Source of the DNA: Montifringilla adamsi
Lineage: Eukaryota; Chordata; Aves; Passeriformes; Passeridae
Direction: 5' to 3'
DNA: 64,000 bases
Assembly: GCA_017590115.1 (NCBI GenBank)
Contig: JAGGNK010013559.1
Location: forward strand, 1,186,933-1,250,932
Shown: piece after piece, positions 13,101 to 25,100 of the stretch
How positions within the stretch are numbered: position 1 is the stretch's first letter
How the letters are laid out: the number at the start of each line of letters is the position of its first letter
The notes under the pieces: model-generated
What the model was told of the DNA's origin: nothing
Database searches by the model: none
The model's input: only the letters and a program-made list of their open reading frames with translations
Translations under genes and position numbers: made by a program

Positions 13101-16100
13101 GGCCCAGGAAGGGCTCATGCTGTCTGATAGTGCTGGCAGTCAGCAGGGGAGGAGCACAGGGCTGGTGGTGAGACCCTGAGCTCTGCCTGCCCACTGCCCA
13201 CCCTGCAGAGTGGTGGCAGGGTCCCAGCACACCTGAAGCTGCTGTGCCTGTCCCAGGGCCCAGGAGTGGAACAGGAGTGGTGTCCCCTCCCCACATCTAT
13301 TAGGCAGGAGAGCTCTGCCTCTCCCTGAGCTTGCTTTGACACACTCTGTTCTCATCCTGCTCCAAGCAGATCAGTGCTTTTTCCTCAGACTTCCCTGCCT
13401 GAGCCCAAATTGATCTGTTCAAGGGTAAATAGCCCAACACATGACTGCTCATAGCCTCACTCTGGGCTTGTAGCTCCCTATCAGCTGCTTGGGTGCTCTT
13501 GGCCAGCGTCTGTAGATGGCACCTGCCAGGTTCCACCAGGGCCTGGCTGAGGACTCTCACTGCACAGGCTTGGTTACCAGGGGCAGGACTGGTAATGACA
13601 CATCCTTTCTCTGCTGCTCAGGAAGATACAGGAGTGGATTTCCCAAGTGAACAAGCAACGGGAAGTGCAGGCAGGACCCCACTGGGCATTTTCAAAGCAT
13701 CAGTCAAATCTGGTTAATCTACAGATCCCTGCACTGGTTGAAATCAGAGGCATTAGCAGCCTAAGTCGACTGACAGCCCCAAATTATGCACATAAGGTGC
13801 ATAATACCTTTAAAAATTTCACCCTGCAGTGACTCCCTGAAATTAGAGGGAGATTCCACAGGGAGCAGGAAGCTGCAGAGGTCATTCAAGGCTGGGTGTC
13901 AGCCTGTGCCATTTCCCTCCCCTGCACCACAAACTGGGGCTGGGGTGAGCCTGTGTGACGCCAAGGGATGGCTCCTGGTGAGCCCCAGCCCCGGGTGACA
14001 GCCCATCACTGCAGTGTCACTGCCACTGTGGAGGCTTTCTGTGATGGCACAGGGCTGTTTCTGTGAGCTTCCAACAGATGGAAAGCATTGCCCAGCAGAG
14101 AGGAGCCTTGGCTCACCTGTGATTCACTAGCAGAACAAGGGATCTTAGATCTGCAACCGGTATTATTTACAAGGAATAATTCATTGTGCTGTAATATTTG
14201 CTCCTGTCTTTAAAAATGTGTTTCCTTTCCAGCCTGCACCTCTTCCAGGCAGGCTGGTCTTTCATCAGCAGATGAAGGTTCTGTTTGTACCTCCGCGTGT
14301 GAGCAAGTACCTACAGGACCAGCTCTTCCGAACACACACCGTTCCCAACCCTGGCAGCATCCTGGGGCCTCCCTCCCCTCTGCACTTGACACATACAAAG
14401 AGCACTCATTGTGTTCAGCAGTTCCCGCTGGGTAAAAGCCCATCTTGGAATGCTGGCAGCCACTGGGCTTGTTGGAAAGTGGAAATGCACCAGGTGTAGT
14501 CACGCTGCTGCACCCTGGCTGCCAGCGACCCCGTTCTGTTCTGCTCAGAGGAGTCAATGTGCCTGTGCTCGCTCCTGCCCTGCTTCCTGGGTTTTGGGGA
14601 GGTGAGCCTCCCTCCTGGAAAGAGCCCAGCTGCTGTGGGGAGCAGATCCCTGGGTGCTGCTCCCAGGTGGCTGCTCTGGATGGCGTGCTGCTCTCACCGC
14701 CCTGAACTGTCCCCAGGGCAGCTCCCAGCCCAGCTCTGCCCAGTTCATGGGTTCAGCTGGCTGGAGGGGGCTGGAAGAAACCAGCACTCAGGATGGTCCT
14801 CAGGTGCCATCTCTTCCCTGCAGTGGGGCCACTCTTCCCAAAGCCCAGAGCCAAACCATGACATGAAAAAGTTTTCCTGTCCCTTCTTCTTTCACAAAAC
14901 TGGAGTTGAGCTCTGGTCCAAGCAATGACCCAGAAACAGCATTCAACCTCCACCAGGGTGTTCCTGTCCATGGGGAAGTTTCTGTTCATCTGGTGAAACC
15001 CAGTCCTCAGGTCTTTCCACAGGAGCTGTCAGGCTCCATCTGGCCCAGACATCTCCTCTCTGCCTGCTGTCCCATGGGGAGTTTGGCCCAGCCCATGTGC
15101 CTGCTGGTGGATCTCCAGAGCTTCTTCCACAGCACAGGGTCAAGGCAGATTGGAAGGACTCTCAGCTCTGTGGGTCAGAGATGATTTTGCTTTTTGGTTC
15201 AGTGGCAACGAAATTTCCTCTCCTGAGCATGTCAGGGAGCTGCCCATCAATCACAAGCCCTCTCCAGGAGCTGGAGATGTAGGAAATGGAGGTGCTGGAG
15301 CAAACACCTTGAAGGGTTCCTTTCCTCTCCCTGCATTACCTGAGGTACTTGGGCAACGCTTTGCTTCCCTAGCTCTAATTCTGCCACCTTCCCACTGCTT
15401 CCAGATTCGAGATGAAGCAGGGAAAGCTGCAAAAAGCCACTTCACTGTTCCCACTGCGCTGCTTGGCACGGGCTGGGGTGGCCCAGCAGGCCTCTTGGCC
15501 CAAGAGAGCTGGACCTGGCAGTGCTGCCCCAGCTCTGGGCTCTGACCAGTCCCTCCCAGTGCAGCTCTGATCTCCACCGAACATCCCAGCAGTGTCCAGA
15601 GTGTGGCTGTTGCACCCAGGACTCCTGTCTGCTCTCCTGTCACTTTGTTTGTGACATGTGGGATTTTCTGGCTGTGGAGTGCTGTCCTTTTTGGTCCCAA
15701 GCAGATCAATGGCAGTGTTACTTGGTGGAAGGATGGCAACACACCATGGCCGTGCTATGCCAACCAATAGGGAAGCCTCACAACAACAAAAAATGAATTA
15801 AAGATAATGAGCATGACATAAGGGAGTTTTCCCCATTATCAAGGGCTTTTGAAAGCAAAGTCAGGCAGGCAAGAGGTTCAGAACTGATTGCAAGTGCAAT
15901 GGCCGTGAATAATCCCTTTCCTCAGCTAGGCTCAAAGTTACCAGCTCTAGCATGGCAGTGGGATGGCAGGAGGAGCCTTGTCTGTTCTTCAACTTGAGAT
16001 GAAAGCCTCTGAAAGGTCACCCAGTCTGCCCAAGACACAGTCAACTGGCTGGCTTTCCATTGTTTTTATTGCTAGAGGGAGCCTATAGCTTCATGTTTGG

Positions 16101-19100
16101 AAGATCTTAACCAACACTGTTGTTTATTTAGAAATAAAAGTAAGTTGACATCAAAGGCCCAGTTATTTTGGGCTTTAACTGCCAGGGTGATTTGAAGCTG
16201 ACAGCAAGCAGCCTGGAACTATTAATACCTTCAGTCATGCCAAAAGGAGAGAAGGAGGGGAAAGAGTCTTAGGTCAATTTTCTGCCTGTTAGGGACTATT
16301 AGTGGTTCCACACAGGAAGCCAAAAAAAAAAAATTATATAGTACTATAAATTCTTCCATAAGCCACAAAACACCACAAATTTGCAGCTAATAAACCTGAA
16401 GATGAAGTGAGATTAGAAGCTGTAGATGGGACATTTGCTGACTATTTCAGTCCCAGTGGGGTTGGAGATGTTACCATGGTGCCTGGAGGGGACTTTGTGC
16501 AGCCTCCTCTGAGGATCTGCATTTCCACCTGTCCTGTGCTGGCACCTCATCAAGCTGCCAGTAAATGTAATTACTGCCTCTGCTAGTTGTGCTGGTTACT
16601 GTGGGCAAATCAAGCACTGGAAATGATTTAATTGGTAGTCTGGAAGCCCAAGGGGGCCATGGTGACCATGTAGTTTGACCTCTTGCCCAGTGCTGAGCAG
16701 ACAGCTTTACCCAGACTCCATGCATCCATTCATGGCTTGTGGCTGAGCTGCCAGCTCAGTTCAAATATGAAAAGTATACTGCACAATCAGGTGCTGTATT
16801 TTATGGGAACACAGACAGATTCATTAAGGCTGGAAAAGCCAAGTTCATCGAGTCCAAGCAGTAACCCCACAGTAGAACATGTCCCTAAGCTCCCTAAGTG
16901 GTTTTTTGAATGCTTGCATCACTTTCTGTTGTGTAGCACCAGCCCAAAGCCCACTCTCCTGGCAGTGGCTATTATGGCAACAGTCCCCTGAATGGGGAAT
17001 AATTAGCATTGACTCCATGATTGCAGAAGGCTGATCCATTGCTTTATTCTTCTACATCATACTATATTATACTATACTATTAAGAAACTTGTAGCTCTTA
17101 CAGACTGATACAGCTTTAACTTAATTGGTCAATTAATCTAAACACTATCTAGTGTCTAATTAAGAAACTACTCTTTGGTAAACAACTTCCTATAACACAT
17201 TCTACATTTGCACAACAACAGGTGCAGCAAATGGAGATAAGAATTGTTTCTTATTCTCTTCTCTGAACTTTGTCACAGCTTCTCACAGCTCCCCAGGAAA
17301 ATCTTGGGAGAGAGCTGTGTCTCTCTCTGTTCAGAGGATCTGTGATTACCACAAGCAGCAGCAGTGTGTGTGTGCCCTTGCCCAGCTCAGCCTGGGGATG
17401 AGATGCTGCCAGTGCTATAAGAAGTGAGAAGAGGCAAAGGGGATGTGGAAGGACCCAGAACACTTGTCTGACTCCAGGCAATGTGCCCATCCCCTAAAGG
17501 AAGAAGGGGATGTTCACATGCACTGCAGAGACCCACCATGGGATTCATCTGCTAAGGTCAGTGTTTTCACTGGACATTAATCATGCCCTAGAAAACCCCC
17601 TTTTTTTTGCAAGTTATAAGGAGAAGCCAGGCTATGATGGAACTTGAGGAGTGCACGTGTGTCCCAAAGGTGCAGAGATGGGCTGCCCACTGTGGGAAGG
17701 TTGTTGGGTACTTAGGGTCCATGATTCCTGCCAGGAGCAAGCAGCAGTTTCTGAATGAGGATTAATTTTGCTGGCCTGGAAACGTCTCAGCTTCTCACTG
17801 ATACGGTGCTGCAGCACTTCACAGGGTTTCTGTGACACTGATGGTCCATTGCTGACTGTCTGTGGGTTGTGCCTTGCACCCCTGCAGCCACCAGTCCCTC
17901 CAGTGCAGCTCTGACCTGCACTGAACATCCCAGCAGTGTCCAGTGTGTGACTGCTCCACCCAGGACTCCTGTCTGCTCCCTGACTGACGGAGGTGATGGA
18001 TAAATGTTTGATGTATTTAACACTCTGCCCTGCACATTCAGACACAAAGGGACCTCGGTGGGACACACAGAAACACCCACGAGCTGATGGCTCAGGAGGC
18101 AGGCAGGGAGGGGGGGGCTCCCTGCCAGGCTGGAGAGGAAGGCAAAGCTCAGGGGAGCCTGGTCTACAGCAGAGCATTCCCCAACTGCAGGAAAGAAGCT
18201 GGGGATTTCTACCTGCTCCCCAAGGTGCACAAATGGCTGGGGATCAGCCCCTGGAGCTCTGCTGCTGGCAGGAGGAAGCGTGGGATGGAAGCAGAGCTTC
18301 TGTACATCAGCACATCCACGGTGGAAACGTGCCCCCGGCTGCCTCTGCTGCCCTTCTGCTGCCTGCAAGGGCTGCTCCTCCTCTGCACAGGCATCCCCTC
18401 ACATCGCACACCTCGAGAGGAAGAGGCACACACAGCTGCTCCAGGAAAGGCTCTGGCAACAGGGAAAGGCCTTGGGCAAAATGAAGCCCAAAGAGCCAGA
18501 GGAGCAGAGGACCTGTGATGGGTCACAGCATGTGCGCAGACTCAGAGGCTGGAGCTCGGAGAGCCCCAGTGCTGTTGCTCATTGCAAGAACAGTGGCCCC
18601 AAGGCTGCAAGAACAGTGGCAGGGGGGACCAGGCTGCAGAGCTGGCCAGGTACAAGAGGGGGTGTGAGGGTCTGGTGGGCAAAGGGAGAACAGGGAGAGT
18701 CCTGAGATGGAGATGAGCCTTACAGTGGAGCCATGGAAAAGTGCAGCACCTCCAGAACCACCTTTTCACCTCAACTGCCTTCACTTTCCCTCTTTTTTCT
18801 TTATAAACCTGCAAAATATCATGTGTGACTGGGCTTGTGTTCTGCCAAAGCTCAGCCTGGTTACAAGGCACTGACTGGTTCAGAGCTGAGCTGCACCAGG
18901 GAGGGCACGTTCCTGGTAGCCCAGGCTCCTGCCTTAGGGGGAGAAGCTGCAGCAAGCTGGGAGGAGGGCCTGAGGAGACACTTAGTCAGTGCCAGATGTG
19001 CTTGCCAGTTCAGTTTTACGGGTGACTCTCACTGTTTGGAAAAGTCACTTTCCACTTACACAATGGTCAGAGCAGTCAGTGAACTTTATAGCTCTGTTCT

Positions 19101-22100
19101 TGGGCCGGGCACAGGGACCCATGCAGCCAGGGCCCTGAGCTGTGGCCCTCTTTCCAAAAAGCCACAAGTCCCCTTCCTTTCCCCATCCCCTCAATCTGGG
19201 TACCTGAGAGCCTTAGGTTACAAGATGTGGCTGGGGGTGTGTATTCTATCCCCATCTGTCAGAGCTGGGCAGTTCTCTGCTGTTCTCTGGATAGTTTTCT
19301 TTATCTCTCCCACAGCCAATCCTCCCTCCAGCAGATCTCTGCTGTTCATGGCCACTGAGTGTCCCTGCATGGCTGATCAAATTCCAGCATCCCATGGGGA
19401 GATGCTCCGCCCAGGGCAGGAGCCAAGCATTCCTACCTGGATACAATCTGAGCCTGGAACACCCCAGCAGCCTTTGCCCACTGCATTCCCAGAGGAGCAG
19501 CTTTCTCCTGCCCTGCATTCCCAGAGGGAGAGCAGGCCCATCTCCAGCAGCCCTGGAGCTTCAGAGGAAAACTGCAGCCTTGTGCAGGATCCCTGCTCCA
19601 GCAGAAGCACAGCTGGCACTGCAGGAGGGCTGAGCCCCCATGGGATGGGACTGTGCCACCACCCTGACCCACAGGGGGCCAGCTCCTGCTCTGACTCTGG
19701 CTGTGGTTGGTTTGTATTTCTGCATTTATATTTTTTCCCCTAATAAAGAACTGTTATTCCTCTTCCCATATTTTTGCCTGAGAGCCCCTTAATTTCAAAA
19801 ATTATAATTTGGAGGGGAGGGGGTTTACATTTCCCATTTCAGGGGAGGCTCCTGCCTTCCTTAGCAGACACCTGGCTTTTCAAACAAAGACACTGAGCCT
19901 CTCCTGAAGTCCTTCCCATCCTCTGGCGGGGCAGCTTGGGATGACATAACCAAGCTCTGGTGAGCTGCCTGGGGATCCATGCTGACACTGGAGCATCAGG
20001 ATGCTAAGGAAGTACCAGAGCAGCTCAGTGCAGCAAACAGGGTGTCCTTGAGGGGTCAAATCCATCAGCTGCTTTGGGAATTGTACAGATTTAGCATTAG
20101 CATCAAGAGACCGTACAAAAGGCTTCAAATTAAGCATGCTGATGGAGAGAGATCCACTTGAGGAGCAAGGTACCATTTGGCAGACAGTTTTCTGGGAGAA
20201 CAGCAAAGCCTGCCTGGCCCTTAAAGTGTTAAACAACCCTTGTATGAGCTGTACTGGAGATATTTCCCATTTCCTTCTTGCTGCCTTCATTGCCCAAGGT
20301 GCACTTTTTATTAATTTTCTTACTTTTTTTTTTTTTTTCCCTCTCCCATAGAAAATCCAGCTCTACAGAGGAGTTGGTAGGTTCCAGCTCTGCTCTGCAT
20401 TTACAGACTCGACTAATTACCCAGATAATGGGACGGGTGCTGTGGTAAGGGCATTTCCTGTGAGGCAAGGTTAGGCAGATAAAGTGCCTGGAGCCAGAGG
20501 GTTTTGGATTCAGCCCTTCTGAGAGACGTTTCTAATTTATTAGTGCTATTTTTTAAAAATAAATTAAAAGGTTTTTAAATGAATGGAGATTTGCTCTTTC
20601 CAAGTGATTTATCTCCTCTGTGTGATGGGCGGAGGAGCTGGCAGGGATGCAGATGGGGAGGGAGAATCCAGGGAGAGAGGAAACAGCGGGGTCATCTCAG
20701 GTGGAGGGGATGGGCAGGGCTGCGTGGCCTCTCTGAGCAGAGACAGGCTGGAGATTTCCCAAAGGAGCAGCACTTCTGGGGCAGATTGTTCCTATTTTGG
20801 CTGCAGCCTGGAGGCCTCCAGCACTTTGAGCCGGTCCTGGGGAGCAGCCATTCATTCCCCAGCCCTGCCTGTGCCCCGGGAGTCACCTTGGCCCAGCTGG
20901 GGGCTGGCTGGGAAGGCAGGACACTGCCAGGACAGGCTTCTGCTCTCTGCCAGCACCAGGGGCTGTCTGTGTGAGTGTGCCAGGGCAGGGGAGCCCTGGC
21001 CCCGTCCTTGCTCCCTGGGACCCGGCCGTGTCCATGGCAGGGCCCACTGGGAGGGTCACAGCTCTTACTTCTGCATTTTCCCCTTTGCCTCAGCAGCTCC
21101 AGACAGAGCTCTGAGCAGGTGTTGGGGAATGTGAGGTGACTTTTGTGGTGGAGGACCTGCACATGCCTTGCCAGGCTGCTGCTCGGCACTGCCAGCCCAG
21201 CTGAGCCACCCCTGAGAGCACAGACCTGCCAGAGCCACTGCTGCTGCCCACCTGCCTTGTAGCAGACCCCCAGGGACTCTCATCCTCATCAGGCTTCCTG
21301 CTGTGTGTGTGTGACAGTCAGCCCCCAGGGCCACCACCTCCCCTCTCCTTGCTTGGACAAAACAGTCTGATGGGAGAAAAAAAAAAGCTTCCTCCTTTTC
21401 TTCAAAGCAGAGATCCCATCCCAGGGGCATCCCATGGATCTCCCCAAATCCTCCACCAAAGCAGTTGTGGAAGTGATTCATTGAAAATGCCACTGGGATG
21501 GGATCTCCAATGAGTCACTTCCACAACTGCTTTGGTGGAGGATTTGGGAAGATCCCTGAGGAGCCTCTGTCCCCTTCCAGAGCTGCACTCTGCACTTGCT
21601 CTCTGGGTCTGCTCTGCTCTGCCATGGGGACACTGAGGGCTGAGGGAAGCAGGGAAGGTGGCAATGCTGAATGATGGTATGTGTGTGCTGGTGTTTGGAG
21701 ATGGAACTGGGCCAGCTCTGAGGTTCAGCTGCCATGGCTGTCTCTGAGGCACACACACATTCAAACACCTGTGGCTGCACAGGTCCAGGTCAGCTTCCCC
21801 TCCTATCCCTCTGCACAGAGCAGTGACCAAGAGCTGGTCATGCAGGGGGGCTTCACTCATTCCCCTTCAGCTGTGATCCATGAAATATTAATATTTTGGG
21901 GACACAGAGGGATAAACTCAGTGTTATCTCAATCTACCTAACGAGGCTGAAGTTGCAGAATGTGAGGTATGAGGCAATTGTTCATCAGCCTTTGGACTGT
22001 GCTCAGACTGATAGCGAAGCTCAGGGATCTTAGGACACTGCTCACCTTTCCAGGTGAAGGTGGTAAGGAGGAAACCTGGGCATGAGACCAGCCTCCCTGT

Positions 22101-25100
22101 GGAAATTGATGTCACAGGGATCCATCCCCTCATGAGAAATCCTTTCCTCAGAGAGCAGAAGGGAAGCTGGCCACTGTGTTAGCACCATGCAGGCCTTTGG
22201 CTGGCAGTTCTCCCTTGCTGCTCCTCTGAAACCACAGCCATGCTCTCCCTAGCACTGCCCCAGCCCTGAGCACAAGTCTGGTGTTCCCAAGAATCAATCT
22301 CTGCCATTGCAGGGATGCTCCTGGCTGCAGCTGAACTGTCCTTCCATCAGTTTTCCCATAACACTTCTACTCTTCTCACCAGGCTTATGACACACAACAA
22401 ATCTCATCACAGAATCATGGGATGCTTTGCGTTGGAAGGGGCCTTAAAGATCATCTCATTTCAAGGCCCTGCCATGGGCAGGGACATCTCTCACTAGAAG
22501 AGGTCTAATCCCCTTGCCCTTCTTGCTGCTTTGTTAAAGACTAAGAAATTAAGTCTAAGGAAATGTAGAAGTTAAGATCTTTCCATCCAAATGGCAGAAG
22601 CAGATTATGCTGCTAGATGTTTTACAGCAGGAGCTAAACATCCCAAACGACATCCCAAAGGAGGATACACCTCCCAAAGGAGGGGCAGGACTGACAGGGC
22701 AAATCTGGAACAGGGTAGCCATGCAAAGAGCATTGTGTCTGCAGTCTCAGCTCTTGGCATGCCTTGCACCTACTTCTTGCAAGAGATGGTGCTTCTCTTG
22801 ACTCCTTTTCATTTCACCTCCCCATTCCTCTCCCTCTCAGGACACCCTCACCCCGCTGTGCCAGGCCATTTGCCATGGTCCAAACATTCACCTTGGCCAC
22901 AGGCCAAGCCCATGCCAGTGGGTGATGGATGTCCTTCCCTGGGTGTTTATGGTCTCCATGCCCAGCTGGGCAGTGCTGCCTCCTCTCTGCATTTCCTGTC
23001 AGCATCCCCTGACCTTACACCTTGTGTGGAGGGTCGAGGCCATTACCCAAAGGGGCTACAGGAAGAATGTGTCACATCAGGATATTTACACTCTCATTTA
23101 CTGCATGTCTTTGGGAAAGGGCTAAAAAATGCCAAGCTTCTCCCACTCTGACCATCTAATCCCTGGTTCCATGGCTCAGCTTGGGGCTTCTTCCCACAGC
23201 CCTGCAGGGTTGTTCTGTCTCATCTCTCAAGCTGATGGGAGCTGGAGAGGGAATCTCACTGCTTTACAGGGATGTTTCGAAACCCCTTTGGAAGCTGGCC
23301 CAGGCTGCTCTGAGTTGCTTCCAGCCTACCTGCCAGCTCTCCTTCCCAGGAAGAGAAGGCTGGGGGGGTGGCTGGGGAGCAGGCAGGTCTTGCCCCGACA
23401 GAGAAAATTTTCTTGGAGCTGCTTTCTCCAGTTTCATGCTGGTATTTGCCTCATAGAGACCTGGTGGGTGCTGCACATCTGCCTGTCCCCCGTCAGTGTG
23501 GAGAACACAGAGCTGCTCTTGCTGTGCACTTGGCAGAGCTGACTTGTGCACAGGAGCTGCAGGCCAATGCAAAGGAAATGTGAAGTCATTCAACTGGCTT
23601 CACCTCTTTCTAGATTTGCTGCCCTCCTGAAACATCAGGGCCAAGCCCTCACCAAGAACAAAGATGCTCCACTGGGATCTGTTTTTGCAGAAATGTTGGG
23701 ATTTGGAGCAGGTGAGCAGTGTGCTTGTACTTATGCAGCTCACACATTGCTGAGACCTGCACAGGGCAGCGCCTGCTGCTACTCTTAGGGTTTTGGCATT
23801 TAATAAAAATAGAAGTTTTCCTGTCTAGCTGAATATGAGAAGAAATATTTCCCTTAGGGAGACAGAGGTTTTTGCACCTAAAACTTCCCAGGCTCTTCTG
23901 AAAAACCTGAAACAATGTTTTCCACTCAAACATTACAGTTCTTCAACTGTTGTGCCTGGTTTATAATCAGCATCTGGCCACAAATACTCATTTTAGGAAC
24001 CCTGGAGAAATTTCTGTCTTCACCAACTCTTACCATCCTGCTGCCTTCCAGGAGGTAACACCCACGGGGTAACTGAGAGCATGGTTTGGCCTCCACAAGC
24101 CAAGAAAATGTGCTAAGTGCTGTCAACAGAATGTAATCATAATTTGAGTTAAAGGATGAATGTGGAGACTGTAATAGTCTCCACATGCACAGGAACTGAG
24201 AGGTGGAAGGTAGATGCAGGTCTAGCAGCTTGGCTGGGAGAGTGCAACCAAAAGCTTGGCAGTTTTTAGCCCCATAGCTTGCCCAGCTTTGGTCAGCAGA
24301 CAGGTGGGTGCTAAGGATTGACATGGGGGTGGCTCCACTTGAGGAACACCCGCACCTCAAGGATCACTGAGCTGGAATGCTTGCTGCGCTGAAGGAGAGA
24401 ATTGGGTGTTCAGGCCAAGAGGAGCAGAAGGCCTCTCATTGCTCTGGAGGACCCTGCTTCAGAGCAGTCAGACATGGAGGAGAGTGTGGAGGGTCTGGAG
24501 CTCCCTGCCCCAGCACAGGCAGCTGTGCAGGGTGGGGCTGTGGGACCCTCACACCAGTGCACCCTGCACCAGTGCATCTGCCAGGCCTGGACACAGGCAG
24601 AGCCCTGCTCCAACAGGACCACCTTGGAGGCTGGATCCTCCCAGGGCTGCCTGATCAGCATCAGCAGAGACAGGGCTTGCAGAGCTGCAGTGCTCCAGAG
24701 TCCCCACAGTGCTGCACAGCCCTGGCCCTGCGGGCACTGGGAGCAGGAGCAGGGGACACGGAGCTCCCCAGGTGCTGGGTGACACCTCGGATGGGCAGCA
24801 GAAAGCAAACAAAGTCTGAGAGTGGGAGCAGAGTGGAAGAGAGGAAAAATGAGCATTCAGCAGAAATGGCTGTGGAAATAGAATTATCTCCCAGGGCTAT
24901 GAAACCCTTTAGTCTTTCCCACAGCAAACAAGGGGATTTCTTTTCCTCTGCAGCTCCATCCTGCTTGGGATGGGCAGCGGCATCTCTAACCACCCTGGCT
25001 GCAGAGAAGGGTTGCCCCAATGCAGGCTGGGATGTTGCTGCATGTCTGCTCCAGCTGTAGCCCAAACAAGGTTTTCTTCCATCAGCGAGTTCTCTGCTTC

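Noticed and set aside
18835..19743. 302-codon plus-strand open frame, among the longest in the window
   Set aside because: It has no recognisable domain, runs into the LTR at about 19290-19890 and ends at that LTR's AATAAA. The composition is GC-rich noncoding; it is most likely chance over U3 sequence.
21409..21555. MITE or microRNA precursor
   Set aside because: No terminal target duplication or known transposon ends are visible, and the crossing arm order does not match a simple hairpin precursor. It is kept only as an unexplained repeat.
24160..24186. Transcription terminator or small RNA hairpin
   Set aside because: Intrinsic terminators do not apply in this context, and an 11-bp stem is too short for a microRNA precursor.
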